Source of the DNA: DASWJZ01 sp963739005
GTDB taxonomy: Bacteria > Pseudomonadota > Alphaproteobacteria > Rhizobiales > Afifellaceae
Length of the DNA: 64,000 bases
Assembly: GCA_963739005.1 (NCBI GenBank)
Contig: CAVTYQ010000002.1
Coordinates: 1,178,001-1,242,000 of the forward strand
Reading direction: 5' to 3'
This document shows, in pieces, positions 27,240 through 37,116 of the stretch. Under the pieces are notes generated by a model, which ran no database searches, had not been told where the DNA came from, and was given only the letters and a program-made list of their open reading frames with translations. Each line of letters begins with the position of its first letter. The stretch's first letter is position 1. The translations under genes were made by a program, and so were the position numbers.

Positions 27240-27991
27240 CGCGCGAGCCTCGCCGCGGGTCGGCGCAAGAGCGACGCCGTTGCAATCCCGGTCACAAGGA
27301 AAGCCACCACGAGGACGAGGAGCGCCAGGTCCGCCCCCGGCCATTCCACGCCGAGGCCCTCGCCCGTCCAGAAGACGCCGAAGGACGAGAGCATCACGCC
27401 GACGCCGAATTTCAGCGTGTTCTCCGGCACCCTCGAAAGCGGCTGGTGGATGACGATGCCGGCGACGAGGACGGCGATGCAGGCGGCGAACGCGCCGCCG
27501 GCGGCGGGCCAGAGCAACCCGCGCCCCGCGCCGACCGCAATGACGATGAAGACGACCTCAAGCCCTTCGAGAAGCACGGCCTTGAAGGCGGCGAGCCCGG
27601 CGATCCAGTCGAGCGAGGCGTGCTTGCGCCGCGCTTCTTCGCTGAGACTCTGTTTCTCCGCGGCGAAGGCGGCGACCTCGTCGTGCAGCGGCAGCACGCC
27701 GGCCGACCGCAGGATCGCCTTCCTGAGCCATCCCATTCCGAAGAGGAGAAGCAGCACGCCGATCGTCAGCTGCAACGCGCGGAGCGGGATGCGATCGAGC
27801 AGCGGGCCGAGGATGACGATGAGGAGGCCGAGCACCAGGAGCGCGACGAATGTGCCGAATGCGGCCGGCCGCCAGCCGCGGATCGCCCGCACGGCGAGGA
27901 GAATCGTGAAAGCCTCGACCACCTCGACCAGCGAAGCGATAAAGGCGGCGGCGATTGCGGGGCCTGCGATGCCCCAGGATATCGCATGCAT
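27236..27991 (-). CDS. COG4280-type multi-pass membrane protein
   Basis: 251 residues with six or seven membrane segments in two similar halves. Each half carries an E-x-x-E pair inside a hydrophobic helix (SLVEVVEAFTILLAV and LLEGLEVVFIVIAVG), reminiscent of the REGLE motif of FTR1-type iron permeases. The family (COG4280) has no assigned role; a metal-transport role is my inference from those motifs. ATG 27991 is chosen because AAGGAGGT lies about 10 nt upstream. It lies 19 nt after an AraC-type regulator gene and overlaps a small membrane-protein gene. Confidence 0.75.
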   Translation of the reverse strand: MHAISWGIAGPAIAAAFIASLVEVVEAFTILLAVRAIRGWRPAAFGTFVALLVLGLLIVILGPLLDRIPLRALQLTIGVLLLLFGMGWLRKAILRSAGVLPLHDEVAAFAAEKQSLSEEARRKHASLDWIAGLAAFKAVLLEGLEVVFIVIAVGAGRGLLWPAAGGAFAACIAVLVAGIVIHQPLSRVPENTLKFGVGVMLSSFGVFWTGEGLGVEWPGADLALLVLVVAFLVTGIATASLLRRPAARLAR

Positions 27992-28010
27992 CCCCGAACC
28001 GACCTCCTTC

Positions 28011-28802
28011 TCAGGACCCGCGACCGCGGGAGACCAACGCCTGCCAGCCGCCGGGCGGCACACCATAAGCGCCGCGGAACTGCCGTGTCATGTGGCTCTG
28101 GTCGGCGAAGCCCGCCGCCTGCGCCGCCGCGGCGAGCGCGACGCCTTCGCCGATCAGCGCACGCGCGCGGTCCAGGCGCCGCATCATCAGGAAACGGTGC
28201 GGGCTGACCCCGTAGGCGCGGCGGAACTGTCGCGCGAGCGCCCAGCGGTCGAGGCCGGTCTCAGCCTCGAGCGCTGCGTTGTCGATGCCGCGAGCGCAAT
28301 GCGCCGCCAGCATGTCGCGCGCGCGGCGAACGGCTGAGAAATCGAGCGACGCGTGTCCGGATCGCTCGCCCGATGCGGCCTTCAGCGCATCGGCGAGCGA
28401 TGCGACGATCTCGGTCAGGCGCAAATCGTCGACCGGATCGTCGAGATCGGAGAGCGCCGCGTGCGCCGCGGCGCCGAGCCTCCGGTCGTCGGACACAGGT
28501 TCGCGCACGAACGGCAGCGCGCAATCGCCGAGCGCCTCGCGAACGAGCGCCGGCGCGAGATAGAGGATGCGATAGCTGAAGCCCGCCTCGCCGCCGGCGC
28601 GGCCGTCGTGCAGCTCGTCGGGATGCAGCACGAAGACGCGTCCCGGCGTCGAGTGCCGCGCCGCGCCGCGATAATCGAAGCACTGCACGCCCGCGACCGT
28701 GAAGCCGATCGCATAGGTGTCGTGCCGGTGCGGCGCGTAGGCGCGCCCGTGGAAGCGGGCCTCGACGCGCTCAAGCCCGGGGGCGGAGCGCGCCTGCCGC
28801 AC
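28011..28802 (-). CDS. AraC-family transcriptional regulator
   Basis: 263 residues: an N-terminal cupin ligand-binding domain (HRHDTYAIGFTVAGVQCFDYRG-like, about 20-130) and a C-terminal double helix-turn-helix (NAALEAETGLDRWALARQFR, then AAAAQAAGFADQSHMTRQF, then YGVPPGGW). The start is uncertain: GTG 28802 leaves about 96 bp for promoters between it and the divergent exporter gene, while ATG 28877 would leave only 21 bp. AraC regulators of this type often control a divergent LysE exporter. It may also lead an operon with the two membrane-protein genes downstream. Confidence 0.85.
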   Translation of the reverse strand: MRQARSAPGLERVEARFHGRAYAPHRHDTYAIGFTVAGVQCFDYRGAARHSTPGRVFVLHPDELHDGRAGGEAGFSYRILYLAPALVREALGDCALPFVREPVSDDRRLGAAAHAALSDLDDPVDDLRLTEIVASLADALKAASGERSGHASLDFSAVRRARDMLAAHCARGIDNAALEAETGLDRWALARQFRRAYGVSPHRFLMMRRLDRARALIGEGVALAAAAQAAGFADQSHMTRQFRGAYGVPPGGWQALVSRGRGS

Positions 28803-28898
28803 CCAGTCGCCACAATTCGACCTTTCGCACGATCGTTCAAGACCGACTTCGGCTTCGGATGCTTTCCTCGCGCTCATTCCGCTCGAACCAGCCTGCAA

Positions 28899-29495
28899 AT
28901 GCTTGAGAACACGCCGCTCCTGCTTCTCGCCGCCCTCCCACTGATGGGAAGTCCAGGCCCGGCGACGCTGAGCCTGGCGGCGGCCGGCTCGGCGTTCGGC
29001 CTGCCGCGCTCGCTTTCCTACCTCGTCGGCATCATCGCGGGCACGTTCGGCGTCCTCCTGATGATCGCCGCGGGCGTAGGAACCATCGTCCTCGCCGTGC
29101 CCGGCCTGAAGCCGATCATAACCGTCGCCGCCGGGGTCTACATCCTCTACCTCGCCTACCGGATCGCGACCGCGCCCACACTCGCCGAAGCCTCGGGAGA
29201 CCGCCCTCCGCCGGCGCTTCCCGGCGGTTTTCTCCTCGCCATCGCCAATCCGAAGGCCTTCGCCGCAATCGGCGCGGTCTATGCCGGGATCGAGGTCGTG
29301 CCGCAGAATCCGGCGACCGATGCGGCCCTGAAGATCGCCGTGCTTTTCGGCGTCATCGTCGTGGTCAACACCGCCTGGCTGATCCTCGGCGCCTCCTTCT
29401 CCAAGCTCCTCAGGCATCCGAAGGTCGGGCGGGCGGCCAATATCGTCTTCGCGATCCTCCTCGTCCTTTCCGTCGCGGCAGCCGCCTTTCACTGA
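28899..29495 (+). CDS. LysE/RhtB-family amino-acid exporter
   Basis: 198 residues with about six membrane helices. The family motif GSPGPATLSLAAAGSAFG is near the N-terminus and NPKAFAAIGAVYAG is in the middle. It exports an amino acid or a related metabolite; the substrate cannot be told. It is divergent from the AraC-type regulator, which probably controls it. The long in-frame extension upstream runs antisense through the regulator gene and is not coding. Confidence 0.88.
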   Translation: MLENTPLLLLAALPLMGSPGPATLSLAAAGSAFGLPRSLSYLVGIIAGTFGVLLMIAAGVGTIVLAVPGLKPIITVAAGVYILYLAYRIATAPTLAEASGDRPPPALPGGFLLAIANPKAFAAIGAVYAGIEVVPQNPATDAALKIAVLFGVIVVVNTAWLILGASFSKLLRHPKVGRAANIVFAILLVLSVAAAAFH

Positions 29496-29575
29496 CCCGG
29501 AGCCGGGCGTCGGCGGTTTGATCTCCGCATCCGACCCTATTATCTGGGGCGGCCGTAGTTTTCCGCGGGACGTCG

Positions 29576-30814
29576 ATGCCCAAGCACAAAGTCGCCATGC
29601 TGACCGCCGGCGGCCTCGCGCCCTGCCTTTCCTCGGCGGTTGCCGAGCTGATCGAGCGCTATACGGAGGTCGCGCCGGACATCGCGATGATCGGCTATCT
29701 CGGCGGCTACCGCGGTCTTCTCAAAGGCGAATCCGTCACGGTGTCGAAAGAGGCGCGGGCCTATGCGCGGACGCTCCACGAGCATGGCGGCTCGCCGATC
29801 GGCAACAGCCGGGTGAAGCTCACAAACGTCGCCGACGCCGTGAAACGCGGCCTCGTCAAGGAAGGCGAGCATCCCCTCCAGGTCGCCGCCGAACAGCTGG
29901 CGCGGGACGAGATCACCATCCTCCATACGATCGGCGGCGACGACACCTCGACCTCCGCCGCCGACCTCGCGAGCTACCTCGCCGAGAACGGCTACGTGCT
30001 GACGGTGGTCGGCATGCCGAAGACCGTCGACAACGATATCGTGCCGGTGCGCCAGTCGCTCGGTGCGCTGACCGCGGCCGAAGAGGGCGCGATCTTCTTC
30101 GAGAACGTCGTGAACGAGGCGACCGCGAGCCCGCGCACGCTGCTGATCCACGAGGTGATGGGACGGAACTGCGGCTGGCTCACCGCCGCCACGGCGCGCG
30201 CCTACCGCAAACGGCTGAACGGCCTGAAGTTCGTTCCGGGGCTGAACCTCAAGCCCGAGCGCAAGGCGATTGACGCGATCTACATGCCCGAACTCACCGT
30301 CGACATCGAGGCGGAGGGAGCGCGGCTGAAGAACATCATGGACCAGAAGAGCTGCGTCAGCGTCTTCGTGAGCGAGGGCGCCAACGCAGCCGGGATCGTG
30401 GAGGAGATGCTCGCCCGTGGCGAGGAGGTGAAGCGCGACGCCTTCGGCCATGTGCAGCTCGACAAGGTCAATGTCGGGGACTGGTTTTCCAAGCGCCTCA
30501 CCAAGCTCGTCGGCGCCGACCGCGCGCTGGTGCAGAAATCCGGCTACTTTGCCCGTTCCGCCGCCGCCAACGCCGAGGACCGCAAGCTGATCCGGGAGAT
30601 GGCGCATGTCGCGGTCGAAAGCGGCCTCTCCGGCACGCCCGGCCTCGTCGGCCACGACGAGGAGCGCGGCGACATGCTCCGCGCCATCGAGCTGCCCCGT
30701 GTCAAAGGCGGCAAACCCTTCGACATCGGCTTGGAATGGTTCCATGAAATGCTTTCGGCGATCGGCCAGCCGCCGGGCGAACGCGTTCGCGTCGCCCATG
30801 GCGGCGAAGACTGA
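29576..30814 (+). CDS. pfp: Pyrophosphate-dependent phosphofructokinase
   Basis: 412 residues, cytoplasmic; interconverts fructose-6-phosphate and fructose-1,6-bisphosphate using pyrophosphate. GGDDT (about 120-124) and PKTVDND (about 148-154) carry the Asp and Lys that distinguish PPi-dependent enzymes from ATP-dependent ones. VMGRNCGWL is also present. As the PPi enzyme is reversible, it can serve gluconeogenesis or glycolysis beside the Entner-Doudoroff genes that follow 74 nt downstream. Confidence 0.93.
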   Translation: MPKHKVAMLTAGGLAPCLSSAVAELIERYTEVAPDIAMIGYLGGYRGLLKGESVTVSKEARAYARTLHEHGGSPIGNSRVKLTNVADAVKRGLVKEGEHPLQVAAEQLARDEITILHTIGGDDTSTSAADLASYLAENGYVLTVVGMPKTVDNDIVPVRQSLGALTAAEEGAIFFENVVNEATASPRTLLIHEVMGRNCGWLTAATARAYRKRLNGLKFVPGLNLKPERKAIDAIYMPELTVDIEAEGARLKNIMDQKSCVSVFVSEGANAAGIVEEMLARGEEVKRDAFGHVQLDKVNVGDWFSKRLTKLVGADRALVQKSGYFARSAAANAEDRKLIREMAHVAVESGLSGTPGLVGHDEERGDMLRAIELPRVKGGKPFDIGLEWFHEMLSAIGQPPGERVRVAHGGED

Positions 30815-30888
30815 GGCCGGTCTTAGGGGAGGACGCTTGATAGGGTGACGCCAAGACGGCGCGCACTTTGAAAGCGAAGGAACAGGCC

Positions 30889-32706
<1,818 letters not shown>

Positions 32707-32730
32707 TGTCATGGGGCTTGGAGAACACGC

Positions 32731-33372
32731 ATGAGCCGCAGTGAAACCCTGCAGCCGATCGTGGCGGCGGCAACGGTCATCCCCGTCGTCGTCATCGAAG
32801 ACCGCGTCGCCGCGGTGCCGCTCGCCCGCGCGCTCGTCGCGGGCGGACTGAAGGTGATCGAGATCACGCTTCGAACCGGCGCCGCGCTCGACGCGATCGC
32901 CGCGATAGCCGGGGAGGTCGAGGGCGCGATCGTCGGCGCCGGAACGGTCTTGAGCAAGGGCCAGTTCGTCGCCGCCGAGAAGGCCGGCGCCCGCTTCATG
33001 GTTTCGCCGGGCGTCGGGCCCGACGTGCTTGCCGCCGCCGCCGATTCCGCCGTGCCGCTGATGCCGGGCGCCGCCACCGCCTCGGAAGTGATGACGCTGA
33101 TGGACGAGGGCTACACGATCCAGAAATTCTTCCCCGCCGGTCCGGCCGGCGGCATTGCCTACCTGAAGGCGCTCGCCTCGCCGCTTCCCGCGATCAGCTT
33201 CTGCCCAACCGGCGGCATCGACGCCAAGAACGCGCGCGACTACCTGGCGCTCTCGAACGTGGTCGCCGTCGGCGGATCGTGGGTGACGCCCGTCGACGCG
33301 ATGAAGAGCGGCGACTGGGCGCGGATCGAGAAGCTCGCGCGCGAGGCTGCCGCGCTCGGGAGCCCGGCATGA
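32731..33372 (+). CDS. eda: 2-Keto-3-deoxy-6-phosphogluconate aldolase
   Basis: Splits KDPG to pyruvate and glyceraldehyde-3-phosphate. 213 residues; the TIM barrel shows GLKVIEITLRT, IVGAGTVLS, the Schiff-base Lys in IQKFFPA, and CPTGGIDAKNA. It starts 24 nt after edd and overlaps pgi by 4 nt (ATGA). Confidence 0.96.
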   Translation: MSRSETLQPIVAAATVIPVVVIEDRVAAVPLARALVAGGLKVIEITLRTGAALDAIAAIAGEVEGAIVGAGTVLSKGQFVAAEKAGARFMVSPGVGPDVLAAAADSAVPLMPGAATASEVMTLMDEGYTIQKFFPAGPAGGIAYLKALASPLPAISFCPTGGIDAKNARDYLALSNVVAVGGSWVTPVDAMKSGDWARIEKLAREAAALGSPA

Positions 33373-35012
33373 AGGCGGCGGCCGCCGCCGCCCTCGAAGC
33401 GCTTCGCGCCCACCGCGAGGCCATGGGGAACCCGCACCTTCGCGACCTCTTCGCCGTCAATCCGAGCCGCTTCAAGGACTTCTCGCTGACCCTCGGCGAC
33501 CTGACCCTCGACTATTCGAAGAACCGCATCGTGGCCGGAACGATGCCGCTTCTCTTCACCCTCGCCGAGCATGCCGAGGTCGAGAAGCTCCGCGACGCGA
33601 TGTTTGCCGGCGAGCATATCAACGAGACGGAGGACCGCGCCGTCCTGCATGTGGCGCTCCGCGCGCCGGCCGACGCCGTCGTCACCACCGATGGCAAGAA
33701 CGTCGTGCCCGAGGTGCACGCGACCCTCGACCGCTTCCTCCGCTTCGCCGACCAGGTGCGGAGCGGCGCGCTCCGCGGCGTCGCCGCCGACAAGTTCGAC
33801 GACGTGGTGAACATCGGCATCGGCGGTTCCGATCTCGGCCCGGCGATGGCGACCGCCGCTCTGACCCCTTATCGCGGCGACGGCCCGAACGTGCACTTCG
33901 TCTCCAACGTCGACAGCGCGCATCTTGCCGATACGCTCGCGAGGCTCGATGCGGAGCGCACGCTCTTCGTCATCGCCTCGAAAACCTTCACCACGTCGGA
34001 GACGATGACCAATGCGGCCTCCGCGCGCGCCTGGCTCGCCTACCGGCTCGGCGAGGAAGCGGTCGCCACCCATTTCGCCGCGGTCTCAAGCAACCTCGCG
34101 AAGGTCGCGGAGTTCGGCATCCGGCCCGACCGGGTCTTCGGTTTCTGGGACTGGGTGGGCGGCCGCTACTCGGTCTGGTCGTCGATCGGACTGCCGCTTG
34201 CGCTCTCGATCGGCGGCGAGAACTTCCGCCGCTTCCTCGCCGGCGCGCACAAGATGGACGAGCACTTCCGCACCGCGCCAATGTCGGAGAACATGCCGGC
34301 GATCATGGCGCTCCTTGGCGTCTGGTATCGCAACATCTGGGATTTCCGCACGCATGCGATCCTCGCCTACGACCAGCGCATGTTGCGCTTCGCCGCGCAC
34401 CTCCAGCAGCTCGACATGGAATCGAACGGCAAGCGCGTGACGCGGGTGTCGACGCTGGTGGAGAACCGCACCGGCCCGATCGTCTGGGGCGAGCCGGGCA
34501 CAAACGGCCAGCACGCCTTCTACCAGCTCCTGCACCAGGGGACGGAGATCGTGCCCGCCGATTTCCTGATCGCCGCCGAGCCGCACGAGCAAATGGGCGA
34601 TCACCACGCGAAGCTCGCCGCCAACTGCTTCGCGCAGAGCGAGGCGCTCGCCTTCGGCAAGACGGAAGCAGAGGTGCGCGCCGAACTGGAGAAGACGGAC
34701 CTTTCCGCCGCCGCGCGCGAGAAGCTGATCCTGCACAAGGTCTTCCCCGGCAACCGGCCGTCGAACACGCTGATCTACCGCAAGCTCGACCCGGAGACGC
34801 TGGGCCAGCTCATCGCGCTCTACGAGCACAAGGTCTTCGTCCAGGGCGCGGTCTGGAACATCAACTCCTTCGACCAATGGGGCGTGGAGCTCGGCAAGGC
34901 GCTCGCCACCCGGCTCGTCCCCGTGGTCGAGGATCCGGCGCGTAGCGAATCGCTCGACGTCTCGACGCAGGGGCTCCTCGCCCGCTACCACGCGCTTCGA
35001 TCAGGGAAATAA
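33369..35012 (+). CDS. pgi: Glucose-6-phosphate isomerase
   Basis: Interconverts glucose-6-phosphate and fructose-6-phosphate, returning triose-derived carbon to the Entner-Doudoroff route. The 547-residue protein has NIGIGGSDLGPAMA, VIASKTFTTSETM, FGFWDWVGGRYSVWSSIGL, GEPGTNGQHAFYQLLHQG and SFDQWGVELGKALA. ATG 33369 overlaps the eda stop; the frame upstream lies within eda. Confidence 0.97.
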   Translation: MKAAAAAALEALRAHREAMGNPHLRDLFAVNPSRFKDFSLTLGDLTLDYSKNRIVAGTMPLLFTLAEHAEVEKLRDAMFAGEHINETEDRAVLHVALRAPADAVVTTDGKNVVPEVHATLDRFLRFADQVRSGALRGVAADKFDDVVNIGIGGSDLGPAMATAALTPYRGDGPNVHFVSNVDSAHLADTLARLDAERTLFVIASKTFTTSETMTNAASARAWLAYRLGEEAVATHFAAVSSNLAKVAEFGIRPDRVFGFWDWVGGRYSVWSSIGLPLALSIGGENFRRFLAGAHKMDEHFRTAPMSENMPAIMALLGVWYRNIWDFRTHAILAYDQRMLRFAAHLQQLDMESNGKRVTRVSTLVENRTGPIVWGEPGTNGQHAFYQLLHQGTEIVPADFLIAAEPHEQMGDHHAKLAANCFAQSEALAFGKTEAEVRAELEKTDLSAAAREKLILHKVFPGNRPSNTLIYRKLDPETLGQLIALYEHKVFVQGAVWNINSFDQWGVELGKALATRLVPVVEDPARSESLDVSTQGLLARYHALRSGK

Positions 35013-35120
35013 CCCGAGCGTAAACGGGCACCGTGCGCCGACCCGTCGAAGAGCGTTGTGTTAGGGTTAACCTGCTATTCGCGTGGATCACGTGGGCGTG
35101 ATCTATAGGGTCGCCGGCAC

Positions 35121-35198
35121 GGCCCGGTGGGGGAGCGGCTCACCCGACGGTGGTGCAACACCGAGAAGGCTTGGTTCAAGTCCAGGCCCGGGCCTCCA
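35121..35198 (+). tRNA. tRNA-Cys(GCA)-like gene with unusual arm lengths
   Basis: The 78 nt fold as a cloverleaf: acceptor GGCCCGG / CCGGGCC (7 perfect pairs), U73 then encoded CCA (TCCA, the tRNA-Cys identity end), a D arm with GGG / CCC and GG in the loop, anticodon stem CGGTG / CACCG around GTGCAA (GCA after T33), a 5-nt variable loop, and T loop TTCAAGT on a 6-bp stem GCTTGG / CCAGGC. Two features are abnormal: the anticodon loop has 6 rather than 7 bases and the T stem has 6 rather than 5 pairs. A TATAGG box at 35104-35109 is placed well for transcription. It may be a degraded copy, or a real non-canonical tRNA. Confidence 0.5.
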
Positions 35199-35234
35199 AC
35201 TTCTCCGCCATTCCCGGTGACATGGGGCGGCCGC

Positions 35235-36014
35235 TCAGCCGAGCTTCCGCCCCCGTCCGAACTTCTCGCGAAGATGCGGGTACTTCTCGGTGAGGAGCGA
35301 GCCGAAATAGTAGGTCGGCGCGAAGGCGGGATGCGCCCTGATCTTCTCCAGCCATGCCGCGATCGCCGGCTTGTCGTCCCAGAAATGACCGAGGTCGATG
35401 TCGTCGAGCCTGACGATCACCGGCATGATGGCGATGTCGGCAAGCGTCAGGTCCCCGCCCATCATGAACGGCCCGCCGCTCGCCACGATCGCGTCGTGCA
35501 TCCGCCCGACGCCGCGGCGGAGCCGATCAAGCGCCGAATTCATCTCCTCCTCGCTGAAGCCGGTCCGCCCCATCTTCAGAAGGAACTCCTTCCGGAGCGG
35601 CTTCGATTCCGCGAGCGCCAGGAATTCTTCCTCGCTCATCGCCCGGTAGTGCGGAAGGAAGGCGAGATTGTAGGAGGGGATGCGCACGGCCGGCGTCGGC
35701 ACCTCGTCGATGTAGCGCATGAGCGATCTGAGATGCGCGATCTCGACAAAACCCACGGGCCGGAACGGCGACGGCTCGGGATGGCGCTCGTCGAGATATT
35801 CCATGATCACGGCGGAATCGATGATCACCGCGCCGTCGTCGACGATCGTCGGCACCACGCCGTTCGGATTGAGCTTCAGGTAGTCGGGCTTCAGCTGATC
35901 GCCGGAGAAAAGGTCGAGCTTCACTTCTTCGAACGGAATGCCCTTGGCGTTCAGCACGAAGCGGACGCGCTGGCTGCATGTCGATTGCGGCGCGTTGTAG
36001 AGGGTGACCGCCAT
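35235..36014 (-). CDS. Glutathione S-transferase family protein
   Basis: 259 residues. The N-terminal thioredoxin-like domain (about 1-80) has YNAPQSTCSQRVRF and NPNGVVPTIVDDGAVIIDSA, which bind glutathione. The helical C-terminal domain has GGDLTLADIAIMPVIVRLDD. The substrate is unknown. Its ATG overlaps the stop of the hydroxypyruvate isomerase gene (ATGA), so they form an operon. Confidence 0.92.
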   Translation of the reverse strand: MAVTLYNAPQSTCSQRVRFVLNAKGIPFEEVKLDLFSGDQLKPDYLKLNPNGVVPTIVDDGAVIIDSAVIMEYLDERHPEPSPFRPVGFVEIAHLRSLMRYIDEVPTPAVRIPSYNLAFLPHYRAMSEEEFLALAESKPLRKEFLLKMGRTGFSEEEMNSALDRLRRGVGRMHDAIVASGGPFMMGGDLTLADIAIMPVIVRLDDIDLGHFWDDKPAIAAWLEKIRAHPAFAPTYYFGSLLTEKYPHLREKFGRGRKLG

Positions 36015-36799
36015 CAATTCGCCTTCCGACGCATCGCATCCATCCAGGAGAGGCCGGCCTCGACCTCGCCACGCGCGCGGTATTCGGCGCCGATGAAGCC
36101 GTCATAGCCCATCGCGTCGATCGACTTCAGGAGCCGGTCGTAGGCGACCTCGCCCTCGTCCGGCTCGGCGCGCGAGGGCACCGCGGCGATCTGGATGTGG
36201 CCGATGAGCGGCATCAGCTTTTCGAGCCGCCGCGTCAGGTCCCCTTCGCTGATCTGCGCGTGATAGCAGTCGAAGAGGATCTTCACGTTCGGCCGGCCGA
36301 GCTCGGCGATGATGGCGGCCGCCTGATCGGTGTGGTTCAGGAAGGCGCCGGGCACGTCGTAGCGATTGAGCGGCTCGATCACGATGGTGATCCCGACGCG
36401 CTCGGCGCCAAGCGAGGCATGCTCAAGCGCGCGCAGATAGATCGTCCGTGCGGCGGTGCGCTGATCGTCCGTGACCTTGCCGGCGGTCAGCTGGATGTAG
36501 CGCGCGCCGATCGCCTCCGCGTAGGCGAGGGCCTCGTCGATCGCAATGCGCGCCTCCGCTTCGCGGCCGGGGATCGCCGCCATCCCGACCTCGCCCGCGG
36601 AAACATCGCCGTGGCTCGTATTGATGCCGGCGACGGGAAGCGCGGTTTCCGCGAGCACCGCCTTCATCGCGTCCGCCGGCACCGCGTAGGGCGTGTGGAA
36701 CTCCACCGCGTCGAAACCGGCGGCCTTCGCGCGCTTGACGCCCTCGACGAGCGGCAGCTCCTTCCAGAGAAAGCCGAGATTGGCGGAAATCCTGATCAA
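36014..36799 (-). CDS. hyi: Hydroxypyruvate isomerase
   Basis: 261 residues, a TIM-barrel sugar-phosphate isomerase of the AP-endonuclease-2 superfamily that interconverts hydroxypyruvate and tartronate semialdehyde in glyoxylate metabolism. Family segments include SANLGFLWKELPLVEGVKRA, VIEPLNRYDVPGAFLN, ILFDCYHAQISEGDL and YDGFIGAEYRARG. It is first in an operon with the glutathione transferase gene. No glyoxylate carboligase is nearby, so the exact pathway remains open. Confidence 0.9.
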   Translation of the reverse strand: MIRISANLGFLWKELPLVEGVKRAKAAGFDAVEFHTPYAVPADAMKAVLAETALPVAGINTSHGDVSAGEVGMAAIPGREAEARIAIDEALAYAEAIGARYIQLTAGKVTDDQRTAARTIYLRALEHASLGAERVGITIVIEPLNRYDVPGAFLNHTDQAAAIIAELGRPNVKILFDCYHAQISEGDLTRRLEKLMPLIGHIQIAAVPSRAEPDEGEVAYDRLLKSIDAMGYDGFIGAEYRARGEVEAGLSWMDAMRRKAN

Positions 36800-37116
36800 G
36801 CGCCCCTCCCCTTGGAATGCGGTCCCGCTAGCACGTGAAGCGCGGCTCGTGAATGCGCCGTCTTCAGGACAGGCGCGGTCGCGCCCGCGCGTTGACCGCC
36901 TTCGGAGCGACGACTAGCTTCGCGGCCGGATGGTTGTCCCTCGCGAGGGGCTGAAACGATCCCGCTCACGACCGACCCAGATCGGGGGTCCAAACGGGGC
37001 CGTCTTTAGAAGCCGCGCGGCATTTGCCGCGGGGCGCGGACCTCGCGCATCCGAACGGAGGTTCGCCCGGTGCTTCATTCTTTGCTCTTTTCACCCTGCC
37101 ACGTACCGCGCCGCGC
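36800..37116. other. Leader region of the cobalamin operon
   Basis: 317 bases between hyi and cbiX. It holds the candidate promoter at 36892-36920 and then about 190 bases of GC-rich leader with several short inverted repeats (CCCTCGCGAGGGG, CCGCGCGGCATTTGCCGCGGGG). I searched it for the cobalamin riboswitch core and B12 box and did not find them. Confidence 0.4.
36892..36920 (+). promoter_or_regulatory. Candidate housekeeping promoter of the cbiX-cobM operon
   Basis: TTGACC (36892-36897), 17-base spacer, TAGCTT (36915-36920). The -35 and spacing fit sigma-70 well; the -10 is moderate. It would give an mRNA leader of about 190 nt before cbiX. Confidence 0.4.

Noticed and set aside
36800..37116. 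Cobalamin riboswitch in the leader of the cob operon
   Set aside because: I looked for the conserved core and B12 box here and in the cobA-cbiD gap and found neither.
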